Positions 16,527-25,635 of a stretch of DNA of 64,000 nt are shown here, in pieces (positions within the stretch are counted from its first letter, which is position 1; each line of letters opens with the position of its first letter). The notes beneath the pieces were generated by a model. The model was not told where the DNA came from, made no database searches, and worked only from the letters and a program-made list of their open reading frames with translations. Source of the stretch: JACMQX01 sp044225675 (GTDB taxonomy: Bacteria; Pseudomonadota; Gammaproteobacteria; Burkholderiales; Burkholderiaceae_C); contig JBGAIH010000014.1 of assembly GCA_044225675.1 (NCBI GenBank), positions 1-64,000 on the forward strand, read 5' to 3'. A program made the position numbers and the translations under genes.

Positions 16527-17843
16527 TTACAGGATGTAGCGCGACAGATCTTCGTTGCGGCTGAGCTCGCGAAGCCGCTCGTCCACGTAGGCCGCGTCGA
16601 TGCGCACGGTCTCGCCCGACAGGCGCGAGGCGCCAAAGCTCACCTCGTCGAGCAGCCGCTCCATGACCGTCGCCAGACGCCGCGCGCCGATGTTCTCTGT
16701 GCGCTCGTTCACGTCGAAGGCAATGTGCGCCAGGCGCGTGATGCCCTCGGGCGTGAACTCCAGGGTCACGCCCTCGGTCGCCAGCAAGGCCTGGTACTGG
16801 CGGACCAACGACGCATGCGTCTGCGTGAGGATGGCCTCGAAGTCCTGCACCGACAGCGGCTGCAGTTCGACGCGGATCGGAAAGCGCCCCTGCAGTTCCG
16901 GAATCAGGTCGCTCGGCTTGCTCAGGTGAAAGGCGCCACTGGCGATGAAGAGAATGTGGTCCGTCTTGATCGGACCGTACTTGGTGGTGACGCTCGTGCC
17001 CTCCACCAGCGGCAGCAGGTCGCGCTGCACGCCCTGGCGCGACACGTCGGCGCCGCCCGCCTCCTGGCGCGACGCGACCTTGTCGATCTCGTCGATGAAC
17101 ACGATGCCGTTCTGCTCGGCATTGCCGATGGCCTGGGCGCGGATCTCTTCCTCGTTGACGAGGCGGCCGGCCTCCTCCTCGGTCAGCAGCTTCATCGCCT
17201 CGGCGATCGGCATCTTGCGCCGCGAGCGCTTGTTCTGGCCCATCTGCCCGAACATGCCGCGCAGCTGCTCGGCCATGTCCTCCATCCCGGCAGGGCCCAT
17301 GATTTCGAGCTGCGGACGGGCGTCGGCCACGTCGATCTCTATCTCCTTGTCGGCGAGCAGGCCTTCGCGCAGCTTCTTGCGGAAGGCCTGGCGCGCGGTG
17401 CTGTCGGGCGCCGGCTCGCTGCCGCGCGCCGGCGGCAGCAGGACGTCGAGGATGCGCTCCTCGGCGGCGTCCTCGGCGCGTGCGCGCACCTTGGCACTTT
17501 CTGCCGCGCGGGTCTGCTTGACGGCCACCTCGACCAGGTCGCGGATGATGGAGTCGACGTCCTTGCCGACGTAGCCGACCTCGGTGAACTTGGTCGCCTC
17601 GACCTTGATGAAGGGCGCGTCAGCCAGGCGCGCCAGGCGTCGCGCGATCTCGGTCTTGCCGACGCCGGTGGGTCCGATCATGAGGATATTCTTGGGCGTG
17701 ATCTCGTGACGCAACCTGTCATCGACATGCTGGCGACGCCAGCGGTTGCGCAGCGCGATCGCGACGGCGCGCTTGGCCTGCGACTGGCCGACGATGTGGC
17801 GGTCGAGTTCGGAGACGATCTCCTGCGGGGTCATGGAAGACAT
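16527..17843 (-). CDS. hslU: ATP-dependent protease ATPase subunit HslU
   Basis: AAA+ unfoldase that feeds substrates to the HslV peptidase. 438 residues; Walker A GPTGVGKTEIARR at about 57-69, the inserted I domain (roughly 110-240, charged, with KKLREGLLADKEIEIDVAD), Walker B IVFIDEIDK and the C-terminal DLSRYIL tail that docks into HslV. ATG 17843; it follows hslV by 28 bases, giving the usual hslVU operon. Confidence 0.96.
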   Translation of the reverse strand: MSSMTPQEIVSELDRHIVGQSQAKRAVAIALRNRWRRQHVDDRLRHEITPKNILMIGPTGVGKTEIARRLARLADAPFIKVEATKFTEVGYVGKDVDSIIRDLVEVAVKQTRAAESAKVRARAEDAAEERILDVLLPPARGSEPAPDSTARQAFRKKLREGLLADKEIEIDVADARPQLEIMGPAGMEDMAEQLRGMFGQMGQNKRSRRKMPIAEAMKLLTEEEAGRLVNEEEIRAQAIGNAEQNGIVFIDEIDKVASRQEAGGADVSRQGVQRDLLPLVEGTSVTTKYGPIKTDHILFIASGAFHLSKPSDLIPELQGRFPIRVELQPLSVQDFEAILTQTHASLVRQYQALLATEGVTLEFTPEGITRLAHIAFDVNERTENIGARRLATVMERLLDEVSFGASRLSGETVRIDAAYVDERLRELSRNEDLSRYIL

Positions 17844-17871
17844 CGGATGGGAACCTTGCTGTCCGGCTGCA

Positions 17872-18420
17872 TCAATCGAGGGTTTCGATCGTGTGATGCA
17901 TGTTGGTGTAGATGCACAGTTCGCCGGCGATCTCGAGCGACTTCTTGACGATGTCGCGCGCCGGCAGCGGGGTGTTGTCGAGCAGCGCCCGGGCGGCCGC
18001 CTGGGCGTAGGAGCCGCCCGAGCCGATGGCCACGATGCCTTGCTCGGGCTCCAGCACGTCGCCGTTTCCTGTGATGATCAGCGACGCCTCGCGATCGGCG
18101 ACGGCCAGCATGGCCTCCAGCCGGCGCAACACGCGGTCGGTGCGCCAGTCGCGCGTGAGCTCGATGGCCGCGCGCACCAGATGGCCCTGGTGCTTTTCCA
18201 GCTTGGCTTCGAATCGTTCGAACAGCGTGAACGCGTCGGCCGTTGCACCGGCGAAGCCGGCGAGGACCTTGTCGTGGTAGAGCTTGCGCACCTTACGCGC
18301 ACTGCCCTTGACGACGACGTTGCCCAAGGTGACCTGCCCGTCGCCACCGATGGCGACCTGGACGCCGTCAGGCGTCTTGCGCCGCACGCTGAGGATGGTG
18401 GTGCCGTGAAATTGTTCCAT
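17872..18420 (-). CDS. hslV: ATP-dependent protease peptidase subunit HslV
   Basis: Proteasome-like threonine peptidase forming a double hexamer with HslU. From ATG 18420 it reads MEQFHGTTILSVRR: a short propeptide that must be removed to expose the N-terminal Thr of the TTI motif (residue 7). GGDGQVTLG and the C-terminal CIYTNMHHTIE are family marks. 182 residues. A longer upstream start would add only unrelated residues. Confidence 0.95.
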   Translation of the reverse strand: MEQFHGTTILSVRRKTPDGVQVAIGGDGQVTLGNVVVKGSARKVRKLYHDKVLAGFAGATADAFTLFERFEAKLEKHQGHLVRAAIELTRDWRTDRVLRRLEAMLAVADREASLIITGNGDVLEPEQGIVAIGSGGSYAQAAARALLDNTPLPARDIVKKSLEIAGELCIYTNMHHTIETLD

Positions 18421-18542
18421 GGTTCTCCAGTGTGGGGGCTGTGGCTGCAAATGCAATGCACACGGCCGGGAATCACCGCCAGGCGTCGGGGCATTGGCAC
18501 ACCTCGCGCACCTCGCGCACTTCGCCCTTGCCCCTCGGGCCT

Positions 18543-20330
18543 TCAGTCGATGCGGGGAACGACCCGAGCGTGCTCGCTGATGCCGATGACGTTGAAGAAC
18601 GCGGCCACCAGACGGTGGACGTCGCTGAACTGCACCTGCCGCCCTTCAGCCTGGCGCGACGTGACCCAGTTGAGCAGCGTGCCTGCGGCCGAGAAGTCCA
18701 CGCGAATCAGCTTGGCGCACGAGATGACCATGACGTCCGCGCCGAGCAGCCGTGCCTCCAGCCGGTCGAGCGCCGCCGTGGCGTCGCCAATGATCTGGCC
18801 GGCCAGCTCGACCGACGAGATCTGGGACATCTGGGAACTCAGGCCCGCCGACTGGGTGTCACCATAGCCACTCGGGCTCGACGGCATGGAGTCGCGGAAG
18901 GCCTCGCCGATGATGGTGTGGCCGGGCAGATAGCCGCCATCGGAGTCGAGCGGCTTGTATTCGCAGCGCGCGCTCTCCCAGGACGGCGGGGAAACCTCAT
19001 AGGTGACGCAGTAGTCGAGCGCCACCAGCTCGAACTCGTCGGGCCGATGGGTGATGCGCAAGACCTCCATGCGCAGACGCCACCACTCCTGGTTCACCGT
19101 CTTGTCGTTGGAGGGCGTGGCGTCCTGCAGCGCGCGGTCGAGCGCGTCGGCGCCGATGAAGCGCAGCTGCACCGGCTGGGCACCCCAGGCAGCGAACATC
19201 TTGCGCAGCGGCTCGATGGCCGACTCCTCGATCGTGGACAGACGCGACCAGTCCAGGCGCCAGGGCTGGGGCGCCTTGGCAAGCGCAGCGTTCAGTGTGG
19301 CCAGTGACTGGGTGCCGATGCTGCTGGCGCTGACCCAGTCGGCCAACTGCGCCTGCGCGGCGCCGGCGCCCGCGGCGGCCTGGGCCGGCGCCGCGACCAT
19401 GCGGCCGACCATCTCGGGGATCGAGAACCACAGCGGGGCCGAGCGGCCGAAGCGGCCGGCGAAGTCGATGGCCGCACTCTCGAAGCGATCCTGCTGGCCC
19501 GTCGCGCGGTACAGGTCAAACAGCGTCAGCCAGGTTTCCTCGTGGTTGGAACGCGTGCCCGTGGAGCCGAGCGCTTCGAGCAGGCCGGTTTCGGCGCCTG
19601 CGTCGTCTCCGTTGGCAAAGCGGATGGAGGCCTCTTCCAGCTCCGGGTCGTGGGCGAACTCGTCGACCTCCACCGCGAACAGCTTGGACGCGGAAAACCC
19701 CGTGGCGCTGCCGTCATAGCTGCCGGCCAGACCGCCGACCTGGGGAGCAGGCTGGGGCACGGGCGAGCGCGCCGGCGCCGCAGCGGGCGGCATGCCCAGC
19801 GGCGGACGCCGTGCCGTGGGCAGGGGCGCCGGGTCCGTGCGCATGTAGGCCGCGCCACCGGGCGTGCCGGGGGGTGACTGGGAAGAAGGCGGCGAGGTCG
19901 ATGGCGGATGCGTCGAATCCGGCAGGGGGGCCTGCGACGACATCGGAAAGTTGGTACGCACCGAGGAGTCGCCATGCTTGGTCTTCCACCATTGCATGGA
20001 CATCTGCGCCTCGATCTCGTCGATCTTCTTGAGCGTCATGGCCCGGTCGTCGGGTTTGGACGGCATCGAGCTCTGGAAGAAGGAGGGGCGGGCCGTCGGG
20101 TCCTGGCCAGCCATGGCCTCGCGCCGGCGCATCTTGCGAAGCATGTCGAACTCGCGCTTGCGCACGAAGTCGTTGCGCCGCTTGCGCTCGATCATCTCCT
20201 TGAGCATCTGCTTGCTGTAGTTGCTCTCCCGGTCGGACTCCTGCTGGTCGAGGTCGGCCCAGTTCGTCGTCGGATTGCGGACGAACTTCACCACCTTGGA
20301 CAGCAAGCCGGCGTTTTCGTCTTTGGCCAT
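18543..20330 (-). CDS. STAS-domain protein of unknown role
   Basis: A 595-residue cytoplasmic protein from ATG 20330. The N-terminal 120 residues are highly charged (KQMLKEMIERKRRNDFVRKRE), followed by a Pro/Ser-rich linker at about 125-205, a helical middle (about 210-400) that may hold TPR-like pairs, and a C-terminal STAS-like part with VMVISCAKLIRVDFSAAGTLLNW near residue 545. STAS domains bind nucleotides or act as anti-anti-sigma switches; the usual phosphorylatable serine cannot be placed with confidence. Comparable proteins sit between hslV and dksA in Comamonadaceae, as I recall, but their function is not known to me. Confidence 0.75.
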   Translation of the reverse strand: MAKDENAGLLSKVVKFVRNPTTNWADLDQQESDRESNYSKQMLKEMIERKRRNDFVRKREFDMLRKMRRREAMAGQDPTARPSFFQSSMPSKPDDRAMTLKKIDEIEAQMSMQWWKTKHGDSSVRTNFPMSSQAPLPDSTHPPSTSPPSSQSPPGTPGGAAYMRTDPAPLPTARRPPLGMPPAAAPARSPVPQPAPQVGGLAGSYDGSATGFSASKLFAVEVDEFAHDPELEEASIRFANGDDAGAETGLLEALGSTGTRSNHEETWLTLFDLYRATGQQDRFESAAIDFAGRFGRSAPLWFSIPEMVGRMVAAPAQAAAGAGAAQAQLADWVSASSIGTQSLATLNAALAKAPQPWRLDWSRLSTIEESAIEPLRKMFAAWGAQPVQLRFIGADALDRALQDATPSNDKTVNQEWWRLRMEVLRITHRPDEFELVALDYCVTYEVSPPSWESARCEYKPLDSDGGYLPGHTIIGEAFRDSMPSSPSGYGDTQSAGLSSQMSQISSVELAGQIIGDATAALDRLEARLLGADVMVISCAKLIRVDFSAAGTLLNWVTSRQAEGRQVQFSDVHRLVAAFFNVIGISEHARVVPRID

Positions 20331-20388
20331 GATGGTGGTGAGGCAGGCGGGTCGAAGATGCGGTGGCAGCGCGGCGCGCGTCGGCCCG

Positions 20389-21447
20389 TCAGTCCCCGAA
20401 CATCTTCTGCTTGAGCTCGCGGCGCTGCTGGGCTTCCAGCGACAGCGTCGCCGTCGGGCGCGCCAGCAGGCGGCCGACGCCGATGGCCTCGCCGGTCTCG
20501 TCGCAGTAGCCGTAGTCGCCCGCGTCGATGCGCTGGATGGACTGCTCGATCTTCTTGAGCAGCTTGCGTTCGCGGTCACGGGTGCGCAGCTCGAGCGCGT
20601 GCTCTTCCTCGATGGTGGCGCGGTCGGCCGGGTCCGGCACGATGACGGTGTCTTCGCGCAGGTGCTCGGTCGTCTCGCCGGCACTGTTGAGGATGTCCTG
20701 CTTGAGCTGCGACAGCTTCAGCCGGAAGAAGGCCAGCTGCTTGTCGTTCATGTATTCGGAGTCGGGCATCGCGAGCACTTCGGCATCGGTCAGCTGCTCG
20801 GCGGTCTTGGTCTTCCAGTTGTTGGCCAACTTCGGGTCTTTCTTGATGGCCACGTGGGGCGGCGGCGTCAGTACGGGAGGTGACATGATCTGCGTGTAGC
20901 TAGCCTTGGCGGCGGTGGAGGCGACAACAGCCTGGGCCATCGAGGGCACCGTGAGCTGCTGCAGCCGGGTGGTGCGCGCGGGCTTGGCCGCGGCGGCGGG
21001 AGGGGGTGAAGTCGCGGGCGCCGGCGCGGCCGGCAGCACCCGGGGCGTTTCGCGAGCCGCCTCGGCAGGCCGGCCGGCGGCCTTGTCCGGAGCCGGTGCT
21101 TTGGCTGGAGCCGGCGCCTTGGCCGGGGCCGCAGCCTTGGCCGGTGCGGCAGGCTTTGCGGCACTGTTGGCAGGCGCCTTGGGCACAGCCTTGCCCGCCG
21201 GCATGGCCGGCGCTTTGGCTGCGGTCTTGACCGGGGCTTTGGCGGGCGATTTCGCCGGTGTCTTGGCGGCGGCTTTGGCAGGCGCCTTGGCTGCAGAGGA
21301 CTTGGCGGCTGGCTTCGCAGGATGGGCCGCCTTCTTGGCGGCCGGTTTCACCGCAGCCTTGGCTGCCGGCCTGGCAGCGGTCTTGGCCTTGGCTGCAGGC
21401 TTCTTCGCTGCGGGCTGGGCCTTGGTTTTCTTGGCTGGGGCTTTCAA
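20389..21447 (-). CDS. dksA: RNA polymerase-binding DksA with long Lys/Ala/Pro-rich N-terminus
   Basis: DksA enters the RNA polymerase secondary channel and works with ppGpp. The last about 150 residues are a complete DksA: a coiled coil, the tip motif DPADRA, and the C-terminal finger region. The finger keeps a single Cys (YCDET...LSLEAQ), so three of the four classical zinc ligands are absent, as in several alpha- and betaproteobacterial forms. The first about 200 residues are low-complexity PAKKA/KAPAKA repeats resembling histone H1-like tails. The TTG at 21447 (MKAPAKK) is preferred: GAGGAG lies 8 bases upstream. A GTG start 27 bases earlier is possible. Confidence 0.9.
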   Translation of the reverse strand: MKAPAKKTKAQPAAKKPAAKAKTAARPAAKAAVKPAAKKAAHPAKPAAKSSAAKAPAKAAAKTPAKSPAKAPVKTAAKAPAMPAGKAVPKAPANSAAKPAAPAKAAAPAKAPAPAKAPAPDKAAGRPAEAARETPRVLPAAPAPATSPPPAAAAKPARTTRLQQLTVPSMAQAVVASTAAKASYTQIMSPPVLTPPPHVAIKKDPKLANNWKTKTAEQLTDAEVLAMPDSEYMNDKQLAFFRLKLSQLKQDILNSAGETTEHLREDTVIVPDPADRATIEEEHALELRTRDRERKLLKKIEQSIQRIDAGDYGYCDETGEAIGVGRLLARPTATLSLEAQQRRELKQKMFGD

Positions 21448-21705
21448 AGTCAGGTCTCCTCGGTTCGCCGGCACACGGGCTCGACGCCCGCCCCTTCACC
21501 GGCGTGATAGTTGTGTGGATGGGGACTGTTCATTGACCGAGTTATACCCTGATTGTTGAGCTTCCCGAGGCGTTTGCACGGGTTTTCACCGGCGCGCGAT
21601 TGTATAGGCTGACTGGCGCTTCCTGGGGCCAGTTGCAGAATCGAGACAAACCGGCGGGTCCGGGCCGCACACCGCGCCTGCGGCATGCGGGTTTTCCGGC
21701 CGGGA

Positions 21706-22761
21706 TCACACCAGGCACTGCTCCAGGCCCTGGAGAAATATCTCCTTGGGCAGGTCCAGACCGATGAACACCATCTTGCTGGTGCGCGGCTCGCCCTCGC
21801 CCCACTTGGGGCCGAGGTCGCTGCCCATGAGTTGGTGCACGCCCTGGAAGATGACCTTGCGCTCGGTGCCCTGCATGTTCAGCACGCCCTTGTAGCGCAG
21901 CATCCGGGGGCCGTAGATGTTGACCACAGCGCCCAGGAAGTCCTCGAGCTTGGCCGCGTCGAAGGGTTTGTCGGCCCGGAAGACGAAGCTCTTCACGTCG
22001 TCGTCATGGTGGTGGTGATGGCCGCCTTCCTTGCCATGGGCATGCGAGGGGTGGTCGCAGTGCTCGCCATGCTCGTGGTCATGGTCGTGATGGTCGTGGC
22101 TGTCCTCGTTCAGGAAATCGGGGTCGATGTCCAGTTTGGCATTGAGGTTGAAGCCGCGCAGGTCGAACACCTCGGAGATCGGCACCTCGCCGAAATGCAC
22201 CGGCTTCTGCGGCGCGCGCGGGTTCATGTGCTTGAGGCGGTGCATCAGCGCGTCCACCTCGTCCTTGGCGACGAGATCGGTCTTGCTGATGAAGATCTGG
22301 TCGGCAAAGCCCACCTGGCGGCGCGCCTCCTGGCGGTCGTTGAGCTGGTCGGCCGCATGCTTGGCGTCCACCAGGGTGAGGATCGAGTCGAGCAAGTAGG
22401 TTTCGGCGATTTCCTCATCCATGAAGAAGGTCTGCGCCACCGGGCCGGGGTCGGCCAGGCCCGTGGTCTCGATCACCACGCGGTCGAAGTCCAGCAGGCC
22501 CTTGCGCTTCTTGGCCGCGAGCAGTTGCAGCGTCGAGCGCAGGTCTTCCCGGATCGAGCAGCAGATGCAGCCATTGGTCATCTGGACGATCTGCTCCTTG
22601 CTTTCCGTCACGAGGATGTCGGTGTCGATGTTCTCCTCGCCGAACTCGTTTTCGATGACGGCGATCTTCTGGCCGTGCGACTCTTCCAGCACCCGCTTGA
22701 GCAGCGTGGTCTTGCCGGAGCCGAGAAAGCCGGTGAGGATGGTGGCGGGAATGAGACTCAT
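21706..22761 (-). CDS. CobW/COG0523-family GTPase (zinc metallochaperone type)
   Basis: G3E-family P-loop GTPase of 351 residues from ATG 22761. Walker A GFLGSGKTT is at residues 11-19, the metal-binding CICC motif at 65-68 (GCICCSI), ETTGLADP follows as the Walker B region, and SKTDLV is the guanine-specificity motif. A His/Asp-rich linker at about residues 220-254 (many HDHHDH-type pairs) precedes the CobW C-terminal domain. CICC plus a His-rich linker suits zinc handling, as in ZigA/YeiR-like proteins, though the client enzyme is not evident. No zinc-uptake gene is adjacent. Confidence 0.87.
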   Translation of the reverse strand: MSLIPATILTGFLGSGKTTLLKRVLEESHGQKIAVIENEFGEENIDTDILVTESKEQIVQMTNGCICCSIREDLRSTLQLLAAKKRKGLLDFDRVVIETTGLADPGPVAQTFFMDEEIAETYLLDSILTLVDAKHAADQLNDRQEARRQVGFADQIFISKTDLVAKDEVDALMHRLKHMNPRAPQKPVHFGEVPISEVFDLRGFNLNAKLDIDPDFLNEDSHDHHDHDHEHGEHCDHPSHAHGKEGGHHHHHDDDVKSFVFRADKPFDAAKLEDFLGAVVNIYGPRMLRYKGVLNMQGTERKVIFQGVHQLMGSDLGPKWGEGEPRTSKMVFIGLDLPKEIFLQGLEQCLV

Positions 22762-22821
22762 GGATTCGCCCAAAAACTCTGAAGGTGGGGCAGTTTAGCG
22801 GGGCTGTCAAGGCCCTGCCGC

Positions 22822-24003
22822 TCACTTGCGCATGACCACCAGGCCCTTGAGGTACTCGCCTTCGGGAAAGTCGAGCGTCATCGGGTGGTCGGGCGCGCCG
22901 CCCAGGCGCTCGGTGATGTAGCCGTCCACCCCGGCATCGGCGCCGGCCGAGGCCACGATCTTGTGGAACAGATCGGCGCTGATGCCCCCGGAGCAGGAAT
23001 AGGTAAAAAGAACGCCCCCAGGCTCGAGCAGGCGCAGCGCCAGCCGGTTGATGTCCTTGTAGGCCCGTGCCGCCCGTTCGGCATGCGCGGCCGTGGGCGC
23101 CAGCTTGGGCGGATCGAGCACGATCGCATCGAAGCGGCGCCCCTCCTCCAGGAAGGTCCGCAAGGAAGCGTTCACGTCCGCATCCATGAACGTCGTGCGT
23201 GCGGTATCGAAGCCGTTGAGCGCCACATGGGCGGCCGCACGCGCAAGCGCCGGGCCCGAGGAATCGATCGACGTCACATGGGACGCCCCGCCGCTCAGCG
23301 CCGCGACGGTGAACCCCCCCGTATAGCAGTAGCAGTTGAGCACCCGCTCGAAGCCGAGTCGCCGGGCATGCTCGGCGAACTTGCGTCGGCTGTCGCGCTG
23401 GTCGAGGTAGAAGCCGGTCTTGTGGCCCGTCGCTACGTCGAGCGTGAGTTTCCAGTCGTGCTCGGTGATCGTGATCTCGGTCGGCCCCTCGCCGCGCAGC
23501 CAGCCGGTGACGGGCTGCAGGCCTTCGAGCGCGCGCGAACTGGCGTCCGACCGTTCGTACAGGCGCGCCAGGCCCGTCTCCTTGAGCAGCGCGTCAGCCA
23601 GCACCCCCTTGAAGCGCTCGGCGCCGCTGGCAAGAAACTGCGCCACCAGGGTGTCGCCATAGCGGTCGACGATGAAGCCGGGCAGGCCGTCCGACTCGCC
23701 ATGCACCAGGCGCATGCCATCGCTGCGGATGTCCATGCGCGCGCGGGCGCCGACGGCCCGCGCCACGGTGGCGGCGAGAAACGCGGCGTCGATGCGCTGC
23801 TTCTCGTCGAAGCTCCAGGCCCGCGCCCGGATGCGCGAGGCCGGGCTGAAGGCGGCCCAGGCGAGGAATCGGCCCTCATGCGACTCGACGCGCACCGTCT
23901 CGCCCGGATCGGCGCCGCCCCTGGCGATCGCCGAGTCGAAGATCCAGGGGTGGCGCCGCAGCAGCGAGCGTTCCTTGCCTTCCTTGAGGCGGATGGTTTT
24001 CAT
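22822..24003 (-). CDS. rlmI: 23S rRNA (cytosine(1962)-C5)-methyltransferase, RlmI family
   Basis: SAM-dependent m5C methyltransferase. 393 residues: an N-terminal PUA domain (RRHPWIFDSAIARGG near residue 16, about 1-80), a small linking domain, and a Rossmann methyltransferase with NCYCYTGGFTVAAL as the SAM loop, VLDPPKLAP as motif IV and TYSCSG carrying the catalytic-type cysteine. Length and order match RlmI (YccW). It ends 61 bases after the cobW start and begins 6 bases from the xerC end. Confidence 0.9.
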   Translation of the reverse strand: MKTIRLKEGKERSLLRRHPWIFDSAIARGGADPGETVRVESHEGRFLAWAAFSPASRIRARAWSFDEKQRIDAAFLAATVARAVGARARMDIRSDGMRLVHGESDGLPGFIVDRYGDTLVAQFLASGAERFKGVLADALLKETGLARLYERSDASSRALEGLQPVTGWLRGEGPTEITITEHDWKLTLDVATGHKTGFYLDQRDSRRKFAEHARRLGFERVLNCYCYTGGFTVAALSGGASHVTSIDSSGPALARAAAHVALNGFDTARTTFMDADVNASLRTFLEEGRRFDAIVLDPPKLAPTAAHAERAARAYKDINRLALRLLEPGGVLFTYSCSGGISADLFHKIVASAGADAGVDGYITERLGGAPDHPMTLDFPEGEYLKGLVVMRK

Positions 24004-24009
24004 GCGGAG

Positions 24010-24948
24010 TCAGTCCTTGCCCTTGGGCAGGCGCGCCCGTGGATGCGCGGCATCGTAGGCCTTGGCCAGATGCTGGAAGTCAAGCCGGGTGTAGACCTGC
24101 GTGGTGCCGATGCTGGCATGGCCCAGCAGCTCCTGCACGGCGCGCAGGTCGCCACTGGACTGCAGGACATGGCTGGCGAAGGAATGGCGCAGCATGTGCG
24201 GATGGACCGGCGTGGCCAGGCCCGCCTGCAGGCCGCGCCGGCGCAGCCGCTGCCAAATCGACTGCGCCGACAGGCGCGTGCCGCCGCGCCCCGGAAACAG
24301 GGCTGCCGCGCCCGCGACAGCCGGGACGGCCGAGCGCACGGCAAGCCAGTCCTGCAGCGCCTGCAGCGCCTTGCGGCCCACCGGCACCGTGCGGCGCTTG
24401 GAGCCCTTGCCCAGGACATGGGCCTCGGCCGCCTGCAGATCGACCCAGCCGCGCGCCGATGCGCTCGCTGCGGCGTCCAGGCCCACGAGTTCGCCCACGC
24501 GCAGCCCGCAGCCGTAGAGCAGTTCCACCATGGCGACGTCGCGGGCTTCGAGCCACGGGTCGGCGGCCGCGTCTTCATGCGTGGCCAGCTGCACCGCATC
24601 GTCCACGCTCAGGGCCTTGGGCAGCGGCTTGGGTGAACGCGGGGCGCGCACGTCCTGCACCGGATTGGCAGCGATCAGGCCTTCGCGGCCGAGCCAGGCA
24701 TAAAAGCCCCGCCAGCCCGACAGGATGAGCGCAATGCCCCGGCCGCTGCGCCCGGCGCCATGCATCTGGGCGACCCAGCGCCGGATGTGGGCGTTGTGCA
24801 CGCGGGTCAGTTCGAGTCCCGCCGCTTCGGCGTTGGCGGCAAGCCGGCGCAGGTCGAGCACGTACAGCTCGACCGTGCGCGGCGCGAGCCGCTTCTCGAC
24901 GCGCACATGTTCGAGGTAGCGCTCGATCAGGTCCGCGTCGGCGGTCAT
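24010..24948 (-). CDS. xerC: Tyrosine recombinase XerC
   Basis: Resolves chromosome dimers at dif with XerD. 312 residues with the complete catalytic set: R150 (GLRVGEL), K181 (GKGSK), H251 and R254 (HMLRH), H277 (GHASIGTT) and Y286. The N-terminal SAM-like core-binding domain occupies about residues 6-90. The placement behind dapF and the DUF484 gene is the classical chromosomal arrangement, so this is the housekeeping enzyme rather than a mobile-element integrase. Confidence 0.94.
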   Translation of the reverse strand: MTADADLIERYLEHVRVEKRLAPRTVELYVLDLRRLAANAEAAGLELTRVHNAHIRRWVAQMHGAGRSGRGIALILSGWRGFYAWLGREGLIAANPVQDVRAPRSPKPLPKALSVDDAVQLATHEDAAADPWLEARDVAMVELLYGCGLRVGELVGLDAAASASARGWVDLQAAEAHVLGKGSKRRTVPVGRKALQALQDWLAVRSAVPAVAGAAALFPGRGGTRLSAQSIWQRLRRRGLQAGLATPVHPHMLRHSFASHVLQSSGDLRAVQELLGHASIGTTQVYTRLDFQHLAKAYDAAHPRARLPKGKD

Positions 24949-24952
24949 GGCC

Positions 24953-25624
24953 TTACCTCAGGCGCGACAGTGCGGCACTCGACAGCTCCGCGATGCGCTC
25001 GAGAAAGTCGGTGCCCATGCCGTCATGGAAGCGCTGCGGGTCGGGCGACGCCAGCACGAGCATGCCGAAGGCGGGGCCGGTGCTGTTGATCGGTCCCACG
25101 CGCAGCGGAATCAGGGCCACCGACAGGGCGACGTCAGGGTCGCCCAGCCAGCCGACGGCCTCGAAGCCGGAATTCACCCCGCAGTACGGCGCCGTCAGCG
25201 ACGAGGCGAAGGTCCGGGCGTCGTCGCTCACGCCGAGCGCGAAGGCCTCGCCGGCAAACTCGGGGCGGACGTCCCAGACCCGCACCGCCACCTGCGGCAC
25301 CATGAACTGGGCGCGCAGCTCGCCCGTGATCTGCTGCGGCAGGTCGCGCGCGTCCTGCGTGAGGAACAGGTTGCGGGCCCAGCGCTGGAGCTTGTCCGCG
25401 ATGATGACGTTCTCGTTACCGTGGCGGATCATGTCCATCATGCGGCGCTCGAGCTGCTTGATCTTCTCGCGCAGCATCTCGGCCTGGCGCTCCTGCAGGC
25501 TGACCGCCCGGTTGCCGTGCGGGCTGGTCAGCTGCACCGCCGCGAGCAGTTCGGCATGGCGCTCGAAGAAATCGGGCGTGTTGGCCAGGTAGTTGGCGAT
25601 GTCGTCTTCGGTGATGGGGTTCAT
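24953..25624 (-). CDS. DUF484 family protein (GAF-like)
   Basis: 223-residue cytoplasmic protein from ATG 25624. The start ITEDDIANYLANTPDFFERH is the family signature, followed by a helical segment (residues about 30-70, LQERQAEMLREKIKQLERR) and a GAF-like domain to the end. Its biochemical role is unsettled. It lies 11 bases after dapF and 4 bases before xerC, the same order as in Escherichia coli. Confidence 0.88.
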   Translation of the reverse strand: MNPITEDDIANYLANTPDFFERHAELLAAVQLTSPHGNRAVSLQERQAEMLREKIKQLERRMMDMIRHGNENVIIADKLQRWARNLFLTQDARDLPQQITGELRAQFMVPQVAVRVWDVRPEFAGEAFALGVSDDARTFASSLTAPYCGVNSGFEAVGWLGDPDVALSVALIPLRVGPINSTGPAFGMLVLASPDPQRFHDGMGTDFLERIAELSSAALSRLR

Positions 25625-25635
25625 GGTGGTGGGAT

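Noticed and set aside
20985..21440. Short repeats suggesting a CRISPR or satellite array
   Set aside because: They are degenerate codon repeats encoding the Lys/Ala/Pro tail of DksA, with no constant spacer length.
24010..24948. Tyrosine recombinase as sign of a mobile element
   Set aside because: It is XerC in its normal place with dapF and the DUF484 gene.
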